DNA from: Janthinobacterium agaricidamnosum NBRC 102515 = DSM 9628
GTDB taxonomy: Bacteria > Pseudomonadota > Gammaproteobacteria > Burkholderiales > Burkholderiaceae_D
Length of the DNA stretch: 64,000 nucleotides
Reading direction: 5' to 3'
NCBI RefSeq assembly: GCF_000723165.1
Contig: NZ_HG322949.1
Span: 1,914,921-1,978,920, forward strand
Made by a program: the position numbers and the translations under genes. Each line of letters opens with the position of its first letter. Position 1 is the stretch's first letter. Positions 63,739-64,000 of the stretch are shown here, piece after piece. Below the pieces are notes generated by a model that was not told where the DNA came from, did no database searches, and saw only the letters and a program-made list of their open reading frames with translations.

Positions 63739-64000
63739 ATGAGCTTTGATACCAAGTCCAAGTCCGCCAGCAACCCCGCCTTTACTTTTTCCACGCCAGC
63801 GTTTATCGAGGACCTGACTGGCGCCGCGCAAACGCAATTGAATTCCGAGTGGAACCGCCATGTCAGCGCGTTCACCGAACAAGCCATCACCGGCGTGCCG
63901 TGGAATACCGGTACTGTCGACGGCGCCGGCAATTTCACGCCATCGCCGCGGCAATCGTATTATTTCAACGCGGCCAGCACCGATATTCCCGGCAGCTCGG
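63739..64000 (+). CDS. Unrecognised protein, 5' part only (runs off the window)
   Basis: A frame open from ATG 63739 (GGGAG 8 nt upstream) to the window end, 87 codons, with no signal peptide. The N-terminus is Ser/Thr/Asn-rich (MSFDTKSKSASNPAFTFSTP), as in some self-assembling or cell-surface proteins. The rest lies outside the window, so no function can be given. The 224 bp before it show no gene. Confidence 0.6.
   Translation, partial: MSFDTKSKSASNPAFTFSTPAFIEDLTGAAQTQLNSEWNRHVSAFTEQAITGVPWNTGTVDGAGNFTPSPRQSYYFNAASTDIPGSS

Overview
The window looks like chromosomal DNA of a high-GC betaproteobacterium. Strong third-position GC, a phasin, a Bcr/CflA pump, an EpsC-type serine acetyltransferase and the general gene style suggest Oxalobacteraceae (Janthinobacterium/Duganella/Massilia-like). 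That placement is inference from gene style, not a computed assignment. No rRNA, tRNA, CRISPR array, complete insertion sequence or prophage was recognised.

Layout. (1) 1-10.9 kb: the 3' part of a nonribosomal peptide synthetase (NRPS) operon. Three co-directional proteins read A(Asp)-T, C-A(Ser)-T-C and C-A(X)-T-TE, so two condensation domains lie back to back at the second junction. It abuts a convergent GT1-type glycosyltransferase preceded by a 23-codon ORF. (2) 12.3-15.2 kb: remnants of a YceI gene and a class V aminotransferase, then a DauR/YheO-type regulator and a LysR regulator. (3) 15.8-25.5 kb: a collinear block with a TonB receptor, an ABC transporter in yehZYXW order (betaine/osmoprotectant family), a histidine ammonia-lyase homologue lacking the Ala-Ser-Gly triad that forms the MIO cofactor, a histidine-box membrane desaturase/hydroxylase and a PhnD-like binding protein. 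This is the best candidate for an undescribed catabolic or uptake pathway. (4) 25.5-34.8 kb: mostly housekeeping and accessory genes, including a DUF4160/DUF2442 pair with a perfect palindrome at its start, fur with a near-consensus Fur box, a possible PD-(D/E)XK-fold protein, a pair of ~106-bp direct repeats, a Na+/H+ antiporter and a serine-hydrolase homologue lacking its catalytic Ser and His. (5) 34.9-38.9 kb: a decaying stretch with a frameshifted sirtuin, a degenerate signal peptidase I and a frameshifted acyl-CoA ligase. (6) 39-50.4 kb: assorted single genes, including an orphan flagellar-rod-like protein, a NYN/LOTUS RNA-binding protein, a phasin, argP/argO-like genes and trxC.

(7) 50.4-61.1 kb: a coherent chitosan (glucosamine polymer) utilisation locus. 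It has a GH9 exo-glucosaminidase-like enzyme, a ROK regulator, a PfkB kinase with a consensus promoter that predicts a leaderless mRNA, an MFS sugar transporter, a TonB receptor, and two tandemly duplicated GH46 chitosanase lipoproteins. In both chitosanases the catalytic Glu and Asp are conserved with the spacing of the characterised Streptomyces enzyme. The expected flow is surface depolymerisation, TonB import, periplasmic trimming by GH9, MFS uptake of sugar and phosphorylation by the PfkB kinase. (8) 61.1-64 kb: a Bcr/CflA efflux pump, serine acetyltransferase epsC and the 5' end of an unrecognised gene cut by the window.
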